Shown here: positions 9,686 through 18,359 of the stretch, piece by piece
How the letters are laid out: every line of letters begins with the position of its first letter
Numbering within the stretch: the stretch's first letter is position 1
Source of the DNA: an uncultured Erythrobacter sp.
GTDB lineage: Bacteria; Pseudomonadota; Alphaproteobacteria; Sphingomonadales; Sphingomonadaceae
Length of the DNA stretch: 64,000 nt
Assembly: GCA_947495695.1 (NCBI GenBank)
Contig: CANLZP010000002.1
Location: 1 to 64,000 of the forward strand
Direction: 5' to 3'
Program-made: the position numbers and the translations under genes
Notes under the pieces: generated by a model
What the model was told of the DNA's origin: nothing
The model's database searches: none
The model's input: the letters and a program-made list of their open reading frames with translations, nothing else

Positions 9686-10507
9686 CTAGCTGAGCAACTT
9701 TGCCACGGAAACAAATTCTGCGACACTGAGCGTTTCGGCGCGGCGTGTTTCATCAATCCCGACCTTTGTCATCGCCTCCAATGCGCCGGGCATACCTTTG
9801 AGACTTTGCCGCAGCATTTTGCGGCGTTGCCCAAATGCAGCTTCGGTCAGGCGTTCCAACACACGCGGCGATACGCCTTCTGGCGCGTCATCCGGCGTCA
9901 CATGCACAATGGCGCTCATCACCTTAGGTGGTGGCGTAAAGGCGCTGCGATGAACCTTCATCGCCAGTTTCGCGGTGCTGCGCCATTGGGCCAGTACCGC
10001 CAGCCGTCCATAGGCAGAACCGCCCGCTGGCGCGACAATACGTTGGGCCACTTCTTGCTGAAACATCAGCGTCAATGACTGCCATTGCGGCGGCCATTGC
10101 TCTCCTCCCAACCACTTCACAAACAATGCGGTGCCGATATTATAGGGTAGGTTGGCGACCACATGGAACGCCTCGCCCTGCATGATCGCGCCGTGGTCCA
10201 ACTTCATCGCATCGCCCTCGATCACGTTGAGCTGACCTGGATAGGCTTGCTCCAATTCGGCCAGAGCAGGCAGGCAACGCGCGTCCATTTCGATGGCGGT
10301 TACGCGCGCGCCTGCCTTGAGCAAGGCGCGGGTCAGGCCGCCCGGCCCGGGGCCGATTTCCAGCACAGCTTGTTCGGCCAGATCGCCGGGAATGGCCGCA
10401 ATACGGTCCAGTAATTGCGCGTCGAACAGAAAGTTTTGACCCAGCGCTTTGCTGGCGGAAAGGCCATGACGAGCGATGACATCGCGTAAGGGCGGAAGCT
10501 CAGCCAT
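9686..10507 (-). CDS. ksgA: 16S rRNA (adenine(1518)-N(6)/adenine(1519)-N(6))-dimethyltransferase
   Basis: KsgA (RsmA) dimethylates two adjacent adenines in helix 45 of 16S rRNA during 30S maturation. The 273-residue protein shows ASKALGQNFL (18-27), the SAM-binding EIGPGPGGLT (50-59) and catalytic NLPY (119-122). I chose the ATG at 10507, which gives MAELPPLRDV and normal length. A frame extending 24 codons upstream would overlap pdxA. It is the last gene of lptD-surA-pdxA-ksgA, the classical order, and ends convergently nine bases from the ATP-grasp gene. Confidence 0.96.
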   Translation of the reverse strand: MAELPPLRDVIARHGLSASKALGQNFLFDAQLLDRIAAIPGDLAEQAVLEIGPGPGGLTRALLKAGARVTAIEMDARCLPALAELEQAYPGQLNVIEGDAMKLDHGAIMQGEAFHVVANLPYNIGTALFVKWLGGEQWPPQWQSLTLMFQQEVAQRIVAPAGGSAYGRLAVLAQWRSTAKLAMKVHRSAFTPPPKVMSAIVHVTPDDAPEGVSPRVLERLTEAAFGQRRKMLRQSLKGMPGALEAMTKVGIDETRRAETLSVAEFVSVAKLLS

Positions 10508-10509
10508 GG

Positions 10510-11544
10510 TCAGGCGTGGTCTGCCTGATCTTGCTGGCGGCGGCTGGCGCAGGCATTGGCCATGCTTATCGCGGCACACATGGCGCCGGGATCAGCCACA
10601 CCTTTGCCCGCAATGTCGAACGCGGTCCCATGATCGGGAGAGGTGCGAATAATCGGTAGGCCCAAAGTGACGTTGACGCCTTCGTCAAATTCCAGCGCTT
10701 TTAGCGGGATCAGTGCCTGATCATGATACATGCACAGGGCCGCATCATAGTGCTGACGCGCGCGCGGCGTGAACAAAGCGTCTCCTGGATGCGGGCCGGT
10801 GGCGTCGATGCCTTCTTCGCGCAAAGTGGCAATAGCCGGTTCAATGATGGTCTTTTCCTCACGGCCAAAACGGCCATCCTCGCCTGCATGCGGGTTTAGT
10901 CCGGCGATGGCGAGGCGAGGGCACTCAATCCCAAAATCCCGGGCCAAAGCATCCGAGATAATGCGCGCTTTGTGACAGATCAGATCGGTGCTGAGCAGAC
11001 TTGGCACATCGGCAAGGGCGCAATGCACCGTCAACGGAATGGTCTTGAGAGATGGCCCCGCCAACATCATCACCGCATCGTCTGGGGATAGCCCGCAGAC
11101 AGCCGCCAGAAATTCGGTTTGTCCCGGAAATTCAAAACCGACCTTGGCCAATTGAGCTTTGGCGACCGGCGCCGTGGCCAGGCCGCTGCTTTGGCCCAGC
11201 AAGGCCAGTCGCACTGCCTCTGCCAACGAATGCAAGGCAAGCGCGGCACCTGCATCATCGGGTTGTCCGGGCGTGTAGGGAGCATCTTCTCTACCCAGAA
11301 CGGGCAAGCCAAGCGCAAAGGCATCTGCGGCCTCTGCCGGATCGGCAATGGCGATGATGGGGCAGTCGACCTCGCGCTGTTTGGCGGCAGATGCCAGCAA
11401 TCCTGCGCCGCCGATAGCGAAGAAGGGCTGCAATTGGGCAGACTGGCTCTGCGCCCAAGCCTCGCAGATCAATTCTGGCCCGATGCCAGCCGGATCACCG
11501 ATCGACAGGGCCAGGGGCGTTTGGGACTGAGCGTGGCTGGTCAA
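10510..11544 (-). CDS. pdxA: 4-hydroxythreonine-4-phosphate dehydrogenase
   Basis: This NAD-dependent enzyme of pyridoxal 5'-phosphate synthesis oxidises 4-phosphohydroxy-L-threonine. The 344-residue protein carries GDPAGIGPE (16-24), the metal-binding GLNPHAGEDG segment, MYHDQALIPLKAL, and RTSPDHGTAFDIAGKG. The start codon is TTG and overlaps the surA stop as TTGA, so expression depends on surA translation. The cysteine-rich C-terminal tail (about 320-344) is slightly unusual but does not touch known motifs. Presence of pdxA implies the DXP-dependent vitamin B6 route. Confidence 0.96.
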   Translation of the reverse strand: MTSHAQSQTPLALSIGDPAGIGPELICEAWAQSQSAQLQPFFAIGGAGLLASAAKQREVDCPIIAIADPAEAADAFALGLPVLGREDAPYTPGQPDDAGAALALHSLAEAVRLALLGQSSGLATAPVAKAQLAKVGFEFPGQTEFLAAVCGLSPDDAVMMLAGPSLKTIPLTVHCALADVPSLLSTDLICHKARIISDALARDFGIECPRLAIAGLNPHAGEDGRFGREEKTIIEPAIATLREEGIDATGPHPGDALFTPRARQHYDAALCMYHDQALIPLKALEFDEGVNVTLGLPIIRTSPDHGTAFDIAGKGVADPGAMCAAISMANACASRRQQDQADHA

Positions 11545-12878
11545 TTGTACTCGATATAAGCGTCGTTGCGCAGATCGCGCAGGTAACGTTGCGCACGCTT
11601 GTTAACCCGCTCGTCTTCCAGCTGACGCATCATTTGGTCAAAGTCCGGGCCGCTGGCGGCTTGCGGGTCGTCACGGCCACACAGCATCAACATCCGTACA
11701 CCTTCTTCAACCGAGCCGAAGGGCGGTGTTGTTTGTCCAACTTGCAATTGCAAAACGAGGTTCTGCAGTGCTTCTGGCAAAGACCGCGCTCTGATCTGGT
11801 CATTGGTGACAATGCTGGCACCCAACCGCTCGGCCACTGCATCAGCTGCGCCGCAACCCTGAATGGACTGCACGCCGGTTGTGAAGGCTTCGACCTGTGC
11901 AGCCGCATCGGCATCGCTCAGGCCTTGCTCAAAAACGATCGAGATTTGTTTGAGACTGAGGATTGCATCGCGTGGATCGGCCATCAGAACCTGTCGTTTG
12001 TCAATCAGGTAAAGGATGGAGAAACCGCCTGGAATTGGCACGGGACCAACCAATTGGCCTGGTTGCATTTCGCGGACCACGGTCGACAATTCGCTGGGCA
12101 ATTGTGCTGCTCGAACGAAGCCCAGATCGCCGCCAACTGCAGCAGTAGAGGCTTCGGAAAACTGCCGTGCATAAGCGACAAAGCTGCCGCCGGCGCGCAA
12201 TTGTTCGACGATCTGCACTGCGCCTTGCTGAACCGCTGCCTGATTTTCAGGGGTCGCTGACAGGAAAATCTCGCCCAAGCGAAACTCTTCAGTGCCGCGC
12301 GATTCTTCCAACCGCTGCAGCAGCTCGTTCACTTCTTCTTCCGAAACATTGATGAACGGAGTGACATTGCGACGCAGGATCCGCTCCCACGCCAGTTCTC
12401 CGTGAATTTGACGCTTAAGCGAACCTACCGAGGAGCCGATGGAGGCAAGATATTCGTCCATCTGCTGGGTTTCTTGACCAAAATTTTGCGCAGCCACGTT
12501 TTCATAGGTGCTGTCAATCTCAGCACGGGTAACTTCCATTTCCAGAGCGCGCGCCTCTTGGATCTGAAGCGTTTCATCGATCAGATTGCGCAGCACCTGC
12601 TCGCGCAGCCGTTGCAATTCTTCATCGGTAATCTGGTTGGTAGATGCCGAGGTCACCAGCGCCACGCGTTGATCGATATCGGTGCCGGTAATTACCTGAC
12701 CATTGACGATTGCTGTCGCTCGACGTTCGCTGGTCTCATTGGTGGCGATAACGGCAACATCATCGGGGATGCCAAGCGTATTTGCAGGCGTTGCCTGCGC
12801 ACCAAGCGCGACGGGCGCGGCCAAAGCTGCCACTGCAGCTACCGAGACAAGACAGTTAGAAAAAGTTTTCAATGTCAC
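11541..12878 (-). CDS. surA: SurA-like periplasmic peptidyl-prolyl isomerase/chaperone
   Basis: This is a periplasmic chaperone for outer-membrane proteins, with an N-terminal SurA domain (about 55-170), a parvulin-type rotamase domain (about 205-300, with the block GGDLGFVRAAQLPSEL) and a C-terminal region. A signal peptide covers about residues 1-27 and ends after the second alanine run. The 445-residue length is close to the E. coli protein (428). The likely start is GTG; the nearby upstream ATG is followed at once by a stop. It lies between lptD and pdxA in the conserved operon, and LptD is a known client of SurA in other bacteria. Confidence 0.92.
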   Translation of the reverse strand: MTLKTFSNCLVSVAAVAALAAPVALGAQATPANTLGIPDDVAVIATNETSERRATAIVNGQVITGTDIDQRVALVTSASTNQITDEELQRLREQVLRNLIDETLQIQEARALEMEVTRAEIDSTYENVAAQNFGQETQQMDEYLASIGSSVGSLKRQIHGELAWERILRRNVTPFINVSEEEVNELLQRLEESRGTEEFRLGEIFLSATPENQAAVQQGAVQIVEQLRAGGSFVAYARQFSEASTAAVGGDLGFVRAAQLPSELSTVVREMQPGQLVGPVPIPGGFSILYLIDKRQVLMADPRDAILSLKQISIVFEQGLSDADAAAQVEAFTTGVQSIQGCGAADAVAERLGASIVTNDQIRARSLPEALQNLVLQLQVGQTTPPFGSVEEGVRMLMLCGRDDPQAASGPDFDQMMRQLEDERVNKRAQRYLRDLRNDAYIEYN

Positions 12879-13007
12879 AAGATCAATCCATGTTCAGCGC
12901 ATAATGGCGCCATGATAAGGCCCCAATTTTGGCATCGGCCGGCTTAACGCTAGCTGAGTGTGGTGTTGTCGTTAGCCGGTTTGTAAGTCTGTGCCAACGC
13001 CTTGTGG

Positions 13008-15383
13008 CTATCGCAATCCCAGATTTCTCAGGCGGAAGAATAGCTGGAAAGTGTCGCCCCTTTGCGCGTCGCCCGAAGTGACAAAATCGCGTCGCCATGT
13101 GACCCCGAACTCCAGCGAATCATCCTGATAGGCGATACCCAAACGGGTGCGGATCGGTTCAAACCCGTCAGATACAAAGGTCGGGTCCTCTTCCTGATCG
13201 GTCAAGTTGAACACGCCCGATCCGAAGGCGGACCAATAATTGGTAAAGGCCACCCGCAAAGATGCGCGCAATTCCTCGCGGTCCTGCAGATCTTCAAAAT
13301 CGGTGATGTTCCGGTTGAGCCTTAGATAACCGACCTCGGCATAGGTGCGCTGATTGCCCAAGGTGGCATCAAATTCATTGCGGCGGACGGCCAAGCTGTC
13401 CTTGTCCAGCCGGAAGCGATGGGTGAATTGCACCAAATTCTGGAACCGAACTTCGGTCCGGCCAACAAAATCAGACACGCGTTCGCTAAGCCCGGTGCCA
13501 TCGGGAAAAATGTCTGGGTCCTTCTGGAAGCGATAGGATTGCCCGATGGTTGATTTGACGCGCCAACCCGGACGCAACAGCTCCCAATCCAGGCCATAGG
13601 TGAGCCGCACGCCATCTTCGATCCGGTCATATCCGGGAAAGCGGTTGAGCGAGAACAGGTTGGAATCTTCCAGATCAAATGCCCGCGCATCTTCATTGGG
13701 AATATCCAGATTGCGGATCGACGGGCTGGCCACCAGTTGGACCCGCGGCTTGATCACCTGCGTTCCACCAAAAGCCTCTCCAACAAAGGGCCATTCAATA
13801 TCAACCGCACCCAAGGCTACGCCGCGTGCTTGCCAACCGGCGGTGCCGCGATAGACATCGGTTTCGGTCAGGAAGGTGGAATCGGTGTGATAGACATCGC
13901 CTCTTCCCAGCGCGGTCAGAGTGACGACTTGACCCAATCCCGTCAGATGGCGCAGGTCCCAGCGCGCGCCGGCAAAAGCCCGTTGCGTATCCTGTCCCTG
14001 ATTGCGGACAAGGCTTAGGGAATTGAGCTGCAGTTCCACTTTGCCGCCAGCAATCGGATCATCCAGACGTCTGCGATAATCAACCACCGGCAGAACCAGC
14101 GGGACCTGTCCTTGCGTAGCGCCCAAGCGCAAAGTCTGAGTCGCCCAGCCTGCAAATGAGAAATAGGAACTGTCGTCGATCCGCTCCAGATTGATGGTGG
14201 AGCGCAGTCGGTCATCGCGGCTGATGTCATAACGGCGCAGGAAGGTCCGATCGCTGGCCAATCGGATAGAGCCAGTAAGGCTCCATTCTGGCGTCAGCTG
14301 GAATTTGCCATTGGCGAACAGATAGCCGCGTGGATCGCTTTCGGTTGTCGGCACGCCGGTAAAATCGGAAATGCGGCGGCTCTTGGTCGCGTAGCCGGTA
14401 ATCTGATAGGCCCCTTTTTGCGTCAGATGACGCCATTGGGCCGAAATCATCGGATTGACCTGGGTATAGGCAAATGCGCCTAGCGTAAGGTCCTTATTCT
14501 CTGCCAGTCGCAGGTAATATTCGGTGTTGACCTCTACCCCGTTGGATTCTGAAATGCGCAAGTCGGGCACCAGAAAGCCCGATGTCGCTTGCCCGTCTGT
14601 CCGAACGGCCAGTCCCGGCAGCGGCAAGACGCGTGCCCCGAACAATTCCAGCACCGCGCCTTTAAACCTGAGACGGTTTTCTTGTGGGTCGAATGTGACG
14701 CGATTGGCCGTGATCCGCCAGCTAGGGTTCTCGCAATCGGCAACATCAATCGTGCCGCAAGCGCTGTAGGCAGCATCATTCACCGAAATGACGCCATCCT
14801 CACCGCGTTCACCGGATCGGGCCGCCAACCGTCCACCTGCGCGCAGGGCCAGCAGCAATTGCTCTATCTCGCCCGCTTGAAATTCATCCGACAATTCGAT
14901 CCGGTCGGTGAACAATTGATTGCCGCGTTCATCAACGCTGCGAACATTGCCAGAGGCAACGATAATGCCGCTTTTGCGGTCCCAGCTAACTTCTTCCGCT
15001 CGTACGGAGCGATCACCTGATTTCAGCAGGACATTCCCGCTGGCAATGATAGTGTCATTGGCTTCGTCATAAGATAGCTCATCGGCAGTGAAGTCGATCT
15101 TGCGGGCCGGTTGTTGGTCAGCAGGCGGTGCGGGTGATTCCTGATTGGGTTGAGTCGGTGGAGGCGTTACCGATTGGCTGTCAGAACCTGCCAATGCCTC
15201 TGCCGAAGATTGAATAGCGGCAAAGCGATCGCCAGTTGCGACTTGCAATTCAGACTGGGCAAAAGCCGGCGTTCCCAGTGTAAAACCTGCCCACAAGCCA
15301 AACGAACAAGCCGCGCGCAGAGCATGCTTCGCGCCCAAGCGGGCGACCGTTGCTTGCAAATTGAACTTCCTATCCGGGGACAT
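13008..15383 (-). CDS. lptD: LPS-assembly protein LptD
   Basis: LptD is the outer-membrane barrel that inserts lipopolysaccharide into the outer leaflet with LptE. I chose the ATG at 15383, giving 791 residues with a signal peptide ending at AFA (residue 42). A proline-rich linker follows, then an OstA-type periplasmic jellyroll domain (about 85-200, with DELSYDEANDTIIASGNV) and a large C-terminal barrel ending in LRNLGLR. A Cys pair is seen in SACGTIDVADC. The in-frame extension to 15560 would overlap the pepA start region and lacks a signal. The gene is divergent from pepA and heads the surA-pdxA-ksgA operon. Confidence 0.95.
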   Translation of the reverse strand: MSPDRKFNLQATVARLGAKHALRAACSFGLWAGFTLGTPAFAQSELQVATGDRFAAIQSSAEALAGSDSQSVTPPPTQPNQESPAPPADQQPARKIDFTADELSYDEANDTIIASGNVLLKSGDRSVRAEEVSWDRKSGIIVASGNVRSVDERGNQLFTDRIELSDEFQAGEIEQLLLALRAGGRLAARSGERGEDGVISVNDAAYSACGTIDVADCENPSWRITANRVTFDPQENRLRFKGAVLELFGARVLPLPGLAVRTDGQATSGFLVPDLRISESNGVEVNTEYYLRLAENKDLTLGAFAYTQVNPMISAQWRHLTQKGAYQITGYATKSRRISDFTGVPTTESDPRGYLFANGKFQLTPEWSLTGSIRLASDRTFLRRYDISRDDRLRSTINLERIDDSSYFSFAGWATQTLRLGATQGQVPLVLPVVDYRRRLDDPIAGGKVELQLNSLSLVRNQGQDTQRAFAGARWDLRHLTGLGQVVTLTALGRGDVYHTDSTFLTETDVYRGTAGWQARGVALGAVDIEWPFVGEAFGGTQVIKPRVQLVASPSIRNLDIPNEDARAFDLEDSNLFSLNRFPGYDRIEDGVRLTYGLDWELLRPGWRVKSTIGQSYRFQKDPDIFPDGTGLSERVSDFVGRTEVRFQNLVQFTHRFRLDKDSLAVRRNEFDATLGNQRTYAEVGYLRLNRNITDFEDLQDREELRASLRVAFTNYWSAFGSGVFNLTDQEEDPTFVSDGFEPIRTRLGIAYQDDSLEFGVTWRRDFVTSGDAQRGDTFQLFFRLRNLGLR

Positions 15384-15498
15384 GGCTTGCCTATCGCACC
15401 GCTCGCGCCTAATCGCAATCGCCATTGATCCTGAAGCGCTATGCTTGGCTGGCTCCCGGTGGAGCTGGCTATAAGGACCCCAATTTAGCGGAGTATAC

Positions 15499-16959
15499 AT
15501 GCAAATCCAGTTCAGCAGTTCAGCACCTAAAGACATCCGGCTTGTCGCCCAATTGGTCAATCAGGGCAATATCCCCAGTGACTTAGAGCCCACGATTTCA
15601 GACGGAGCGACTGCCGCACGCTTTAAAGGGCGTGTCGGGCAAGTATTCGAAGGTTTTGTCGTTCGCAATGAGCATTTGACGAGAGTGGCTCTGGCCGGAT
15701 CGGGCGAGGTTGATGAGGCCAATCGCGACTCGAATCTTGAAAAGGCAGGCGCTGCATTGGCGGCCAAGTATTTGCGCTCTGGCGAATCTGCCATGGTGGT
15801 GGATTTTTCCGGCGCTGATCTTTCCGCCGAACAAGCCGCCCGAGTGCTGTTGGGCCTGCGGCTGCGCTGCTGGAGCCATGACGAATATCGCACGAAGCTG
15901 GCTGAAGAAAAGAAAATGACGCTGGAAAGCGCCACGGTCGTCAACGCTCCCGATGGAACAGAGGCTGCCTGGGCCACCCAGGATGCAATTGCTACCGGCG
16001 TAGAGTTTACCCGTACCTTGGTCGCAGAGCCGGCCAACATTGTTTACCCGGTCAGCTTTGTTGAACGCTGCCAGAAAGCGTTTGAGGGCACCGGGGCCGA
16101 ACTGACCGTACTGGACGAGGATGAAATGACCAAGCTGGGCATGGGCGCTCTGCTGGGCGTAGGGCAGGGCTCTCGTCAGCCTTCGCGTTTGCTGGCGATC
16201 CGCTGGAATGGCGGCAAGGAAGGCGAAAAGCCGACCGTATTTGTGGGCAAGGGCGTGACTTTTGACACGGGCGGGATCTCGATCAAGCCTGCTGCCGGCA
16301 TGGAAGATATGAAGTTTGACATGGGCGGCGCTGGCGCGGTTGCAGGTGCAATGCTGGCGCTGGTTGGACGCAAAGCCAAAGCCAATGTGGTTGGCGTGGT
16401 TGGGCTGGTTGAGAACATGCCCGATGGCAATGCTCAACGTCCTGGTGATGTGGTTACGTCCATGTCAGGCCAAACCATCGAAGTGATCAACACCGATGCA
16501 GAGGGCCGCTTGGTTCTGTGTGACGCGTTACATTGGGCGCAGGAACAATATGAACCGGCCCGGATCGTCGATTTCGCCACGCTGACCGGTGCGATCATCA
16601 TCTCGCTCGGTCATGAACATGGCGGATTGTTCGCCAATGATGATGCCTTGGCTGATGATATTCTGGCCGCGGGTAAAGCCAGTGGCGATTCCATGTGGCG
16701 CATGCCCATCGGTCCTGCCTATGACAAGCTGATCGATAGCCCAATCGCTGACATAAAGAATGTTGGCCCGCGCGGTGGCGGATCAATTACTGCAGCTCAA
16801 TTCCTCAAGCGCTTCATCAAAAATGGGACCGCTTGGGCACATTGCGATATTGCTGGCGTGGTTTGGGCAGACAAGGCGGGAGCGACCTGGGATAAAGGTG
16901 CGACCGGCTTTGGTGCGCGGCTGATCAACCAATTCGTCGCGGATACGTTGGAGAAGTAA
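15499..16959 (+). CDS. pepA: leucyl aminopeptidase (M17)
   Basis: This cytosolic hexameric aminopeptidase with two metal ions releases N-terminal residues from peptides. The 486-residue protein has the catalytic blocks TFDTGGISIKP (from about 254) and the M17 signature NTDAEGRL (331-338). The N-terminal macro-like domain covers about 1-165. The ATG is preceded by GGAG at seven bases. It opens the series pepA, DUF2256, holC, ndk, an order where pepA and holC commonly adjoin in proteobacteria. Confidence 0.96.
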   Translation: MQIQFSSSAPKDIRLVAQLVNQGNIPSDLEPTISDGATAARFKGRVGQVFEGFVVRNEHLTRVALAGSGEVDEANRDSNLEKAGAALAAKYLRSGESAMVVDFSGADLSAEQAARVLLGLRLRCWSHDEYRTKLAEEKKMTLESATVVNAPDGTEAAWATQDAIATGVEFTRTLVAEPANIVYPVSFVERCQKAFEGTGAELTVLDEDEMTKLGMGALLGVGQGSRQPSRLLAIRWNGGKEGEKPTVFVGKGVTFDTGGISIKPAAGMEDMKFDMGGAGAVAGAMLALVGRKAKANVVGVVGLVENMPDGNAQRPGDVVTSMSGQTIEVINTDAEGRLVLCDALHWAQEQYEPARIVDFATLTGAIIISLGHEHGGLFANDDALADDILAAGKASGDSMWRMPIGPAYDKLIDSPIADIKNVGPRGGGSITAAQFLKRFIKNGTAWAHCDIAGVVWADKAGATWDKGATGFGARLINQFVADTLEK

Positions 16960-16968
16960 GGCATCCAT

Positions 16969-17124
16969 ATGCCGCGCATGCGCAAGAAGTCGGACCTTCC
17001 GACCAAGACATGCGCGGCCTGTGGCCTGCCTTTTACTTGGCGTAAGAAGTGGGAGCGCGATTGGGACAATGTCCGCTATTGTTCGGACCGTTGTCGCAAG
17101 AACAAGGCTGGGGCTAGCGGGTAA
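16969..17124 (+). CDS. DUF2256 zinc-ribbon-like small protein
   Basis: This short gene encodes 51 residues, starting with [13 protein letters not shown]. Two Cys pairs, C15-x2-C18 and C38-x3-C42, flank the basic and aromatic block [17 protein letters not shown]. This is the DUF2256 pattern. In many bacteria such proteins are linked to cryptochrome/photolyase-related genes of the iron-sulfur type; one such gene lies at 57561-59138 here, not adjacent. It begins nine bases after pepA. Its stop codon is the first base group of a 45-bp tandem repeat. Confidence 0.85.
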   Translation: MPRMRKKSDLPTKTCAACGLPFTWRKKWERDWDNVRYCSDRCRKNKAGASG

Positions 17125-17255
17125 ACACAGTCCACCTCAAATAACGATTGTGTTCGGGGCAGTAGGTAAACAAAATCCACCTCAAACAGCGATTGTGTTC
17201 GGAGCGGTAAGTGAACAAAATCCACCTCAAGTAGCGAAGCGTTAGGTGAACAAAA
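17121..17255 (+). repeat. tandem 45-bp repeat between DUF2256 and holC
   Basis: Units start at 17121, 17166 and 17211, with a partial fourth start at 17246 that runs into the holC start. The first two are 45 bases; the third is shortened to 35. Each unit opens with gtaaac or gtgaac, so it begins with an in-frame-type stop (TAA or TGA), followed by the shared tccacctcaa. The third unit contains CTCAAGTAGCGAAGCG at 17226-17241, also found on the opposite strand at 42504-42519. There is no spacer pattern, so this is not a CRISPR. Confidence 0.85.
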
Positions 17256-17696
17256 ATGCGCGTAGACTTCTATCAGCTCAGCCGTGATCCGGTGGAACGG
17301 GTGGTGGCTATGCTTGCGCGCAAAGTCATTGGATCGGGCGCTCGGCTGCTGATTGTGAGCGCAGACAAGGCTCGGCGCGATGTGCTTTCCCAAGAATTGT
17401 GGCGGGCGCCGCCGCAGGAATTTCTGGCCAATGGCGAAGCCGATGCTCCGAGCAGCGACCGTCAGCCGATTGTGCTTTCATCCGAAGCTAAGGCGACCAA
17501 TGGTGCCAGCATGATCGTGATGGCCGATGGCAAATGGCGCGATGATGCGACCAAGTTTGAGCGGGCCTTTTTGCTGTTTGGCGAGAGCGATACCGAGGCG
17601 GCGCGGTCAACCTGGCGTCAATTGGACGGCTTGGACGGCGTCGAGCGAGAAATTCACAAGCAAGATCAACAGGGCAAATGGACTGCCGGCGGTTGA
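17256..17696 (+). CDS. holC: DNA polymerase III chi subunit
   Basis: HolC links the clamp loader to single-stranded DNA-binding protein during replication. The 146-residue protein opens with VDFYQLSRDPVERVV, has the DEKAR-like helix at SADKARRDVLSQELW, and ends with the FLLFGESDTEAARSTWR helix typical of the family. Its length is standard. The start lies directly after the 45-bp repeats, whose last partial unit supplies AGGTGAACAAAA before the ATG, so the repeat forms its ribosome binding region. Confidence 0.93.
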   Translation: MRVDFYQLSRDPVERVVAMLARKVIGSGARLLIVSADKARRDVLSQELWRAPPQEFLANGEADAPSSDRQPIVLSSEAKATNGASMIVMADGKWRDDATKFERAFLLFGESDTEAARSTWRQLDGLDGVEREIHKQDQQGKWTAGG

Positions 17697-17779
17697 TCGC
17701 ACGCAGGGCTTGAAGAAATGCGCCAGCGAGGCTAGGGGCGCGGCCAAATCCCCCAAATAACTTTTCAAGGATATTTCTG

Positions 17780-18202
17780 ATGGCGGTTACCCGCACCTTT
17801 TCGATCATCAAGCCTGACGCAACCCGTCGCAACCTGACCGGCGCGGTTACGAAAATGCTTGAAGAAGCTGGCCTGCGCGTTGTTGCGTCCAAGCGTATTC
17901 ACATGTCGCGCGAACAAGCCGAAGGCTTCTACGCGGTTCACAAGGAACGCCCCTTTTTCGGCGAACTGGTTGATTTCATGATGAGCGAACCAGTTGTTGT
18001 GCAAGTTCTGGAAGGCGAAGACGCTGTAAAGCGCAACCGCGACATTATGGGCGCGACCAATCCGGCAGAAGCCGAACCAGGCACAATTCGCAAAGAGCAT
18101 GCCTTGTCCATCGGTGAGAACACGGTCCACGGTTCGGACAGCGAGGAAAATGCGAAGATCGAGATCGACTTCTTTTTTGATGCGAGCGAAATCGTCGGCT
18201 AA
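17780..18202 (+). CDS. ndk: nucleoside diphosphate kinase
   Basis: Ndk transfers the terminal phosphate among nucleoside di- and triphosphates through a phosphohistidine. The 140-residue protein has [10 protein letters not shown] at the start and the active-site segment NTVHGSD with His117. Its length matches the bacterial family. It lies 83 bases after holC and is followed by a clear intrinsic terminator at 18231-18263. Confidence 0.97.
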   Translation: MAVTRTFSIIKPDATRRNLTGAVTKMLEEAGLRVVASKRIHMSREQAEGFYAVHKERPFFGELVDFMMSEPVVVQVLEGEDAVKRNRDIMGATNPAEAEPGTIRKEHALSIGENTVHGSDSEENAKIEIDFFFDASEIVG

Positions 18203-18230
18203 TCTGATCGCACTCAGATAGGTTCAAACA

Positions 18231-18263
18231 GGCTCTGCTGCAGGAATGCGGCGGAGCCTTTTT
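18231..18263 (+). terminator. intrinsic terminator after ndk
   Basis: An 11-base-pair stem (GGCTCTGCTGC pairing with GCGGCGGAGCC through two G-U pairs) has a six-base loop and is followed by TTTTT. It lies 29 bases after the ndk stop and ends the pepA-ndk transcript. Confidence 0.9.
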
Positions 18264-18359
18264 GATTCAGGGGTTTGCTCCAGCGATTCGCTTAGGTTCG
18301 ACTTTTGCGGTAGCATCGCAGCATCGGGTCGCGATATTCTTCTTGGGGGAGGGGAGGCT

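Noticed and set aside
12939-12980. inverted repeat between lptD and surA as terminator
   Set aside because: The arms pair with a bulge and a 20-base loop and no T tract follows; the genes belong to a conserved operon.
17021-17245. open frame that reads through the 45-bp repeats (repeated NPPQ and IVFGAV)
   Set aside because: It is out of frame with the well-supported DUF2256 gene and consists mostly of repeat; not a likely protein.
17121-17255. possible CRISPR array
   Set aside because: Units abut with no variable spacers, and only three copies exist.
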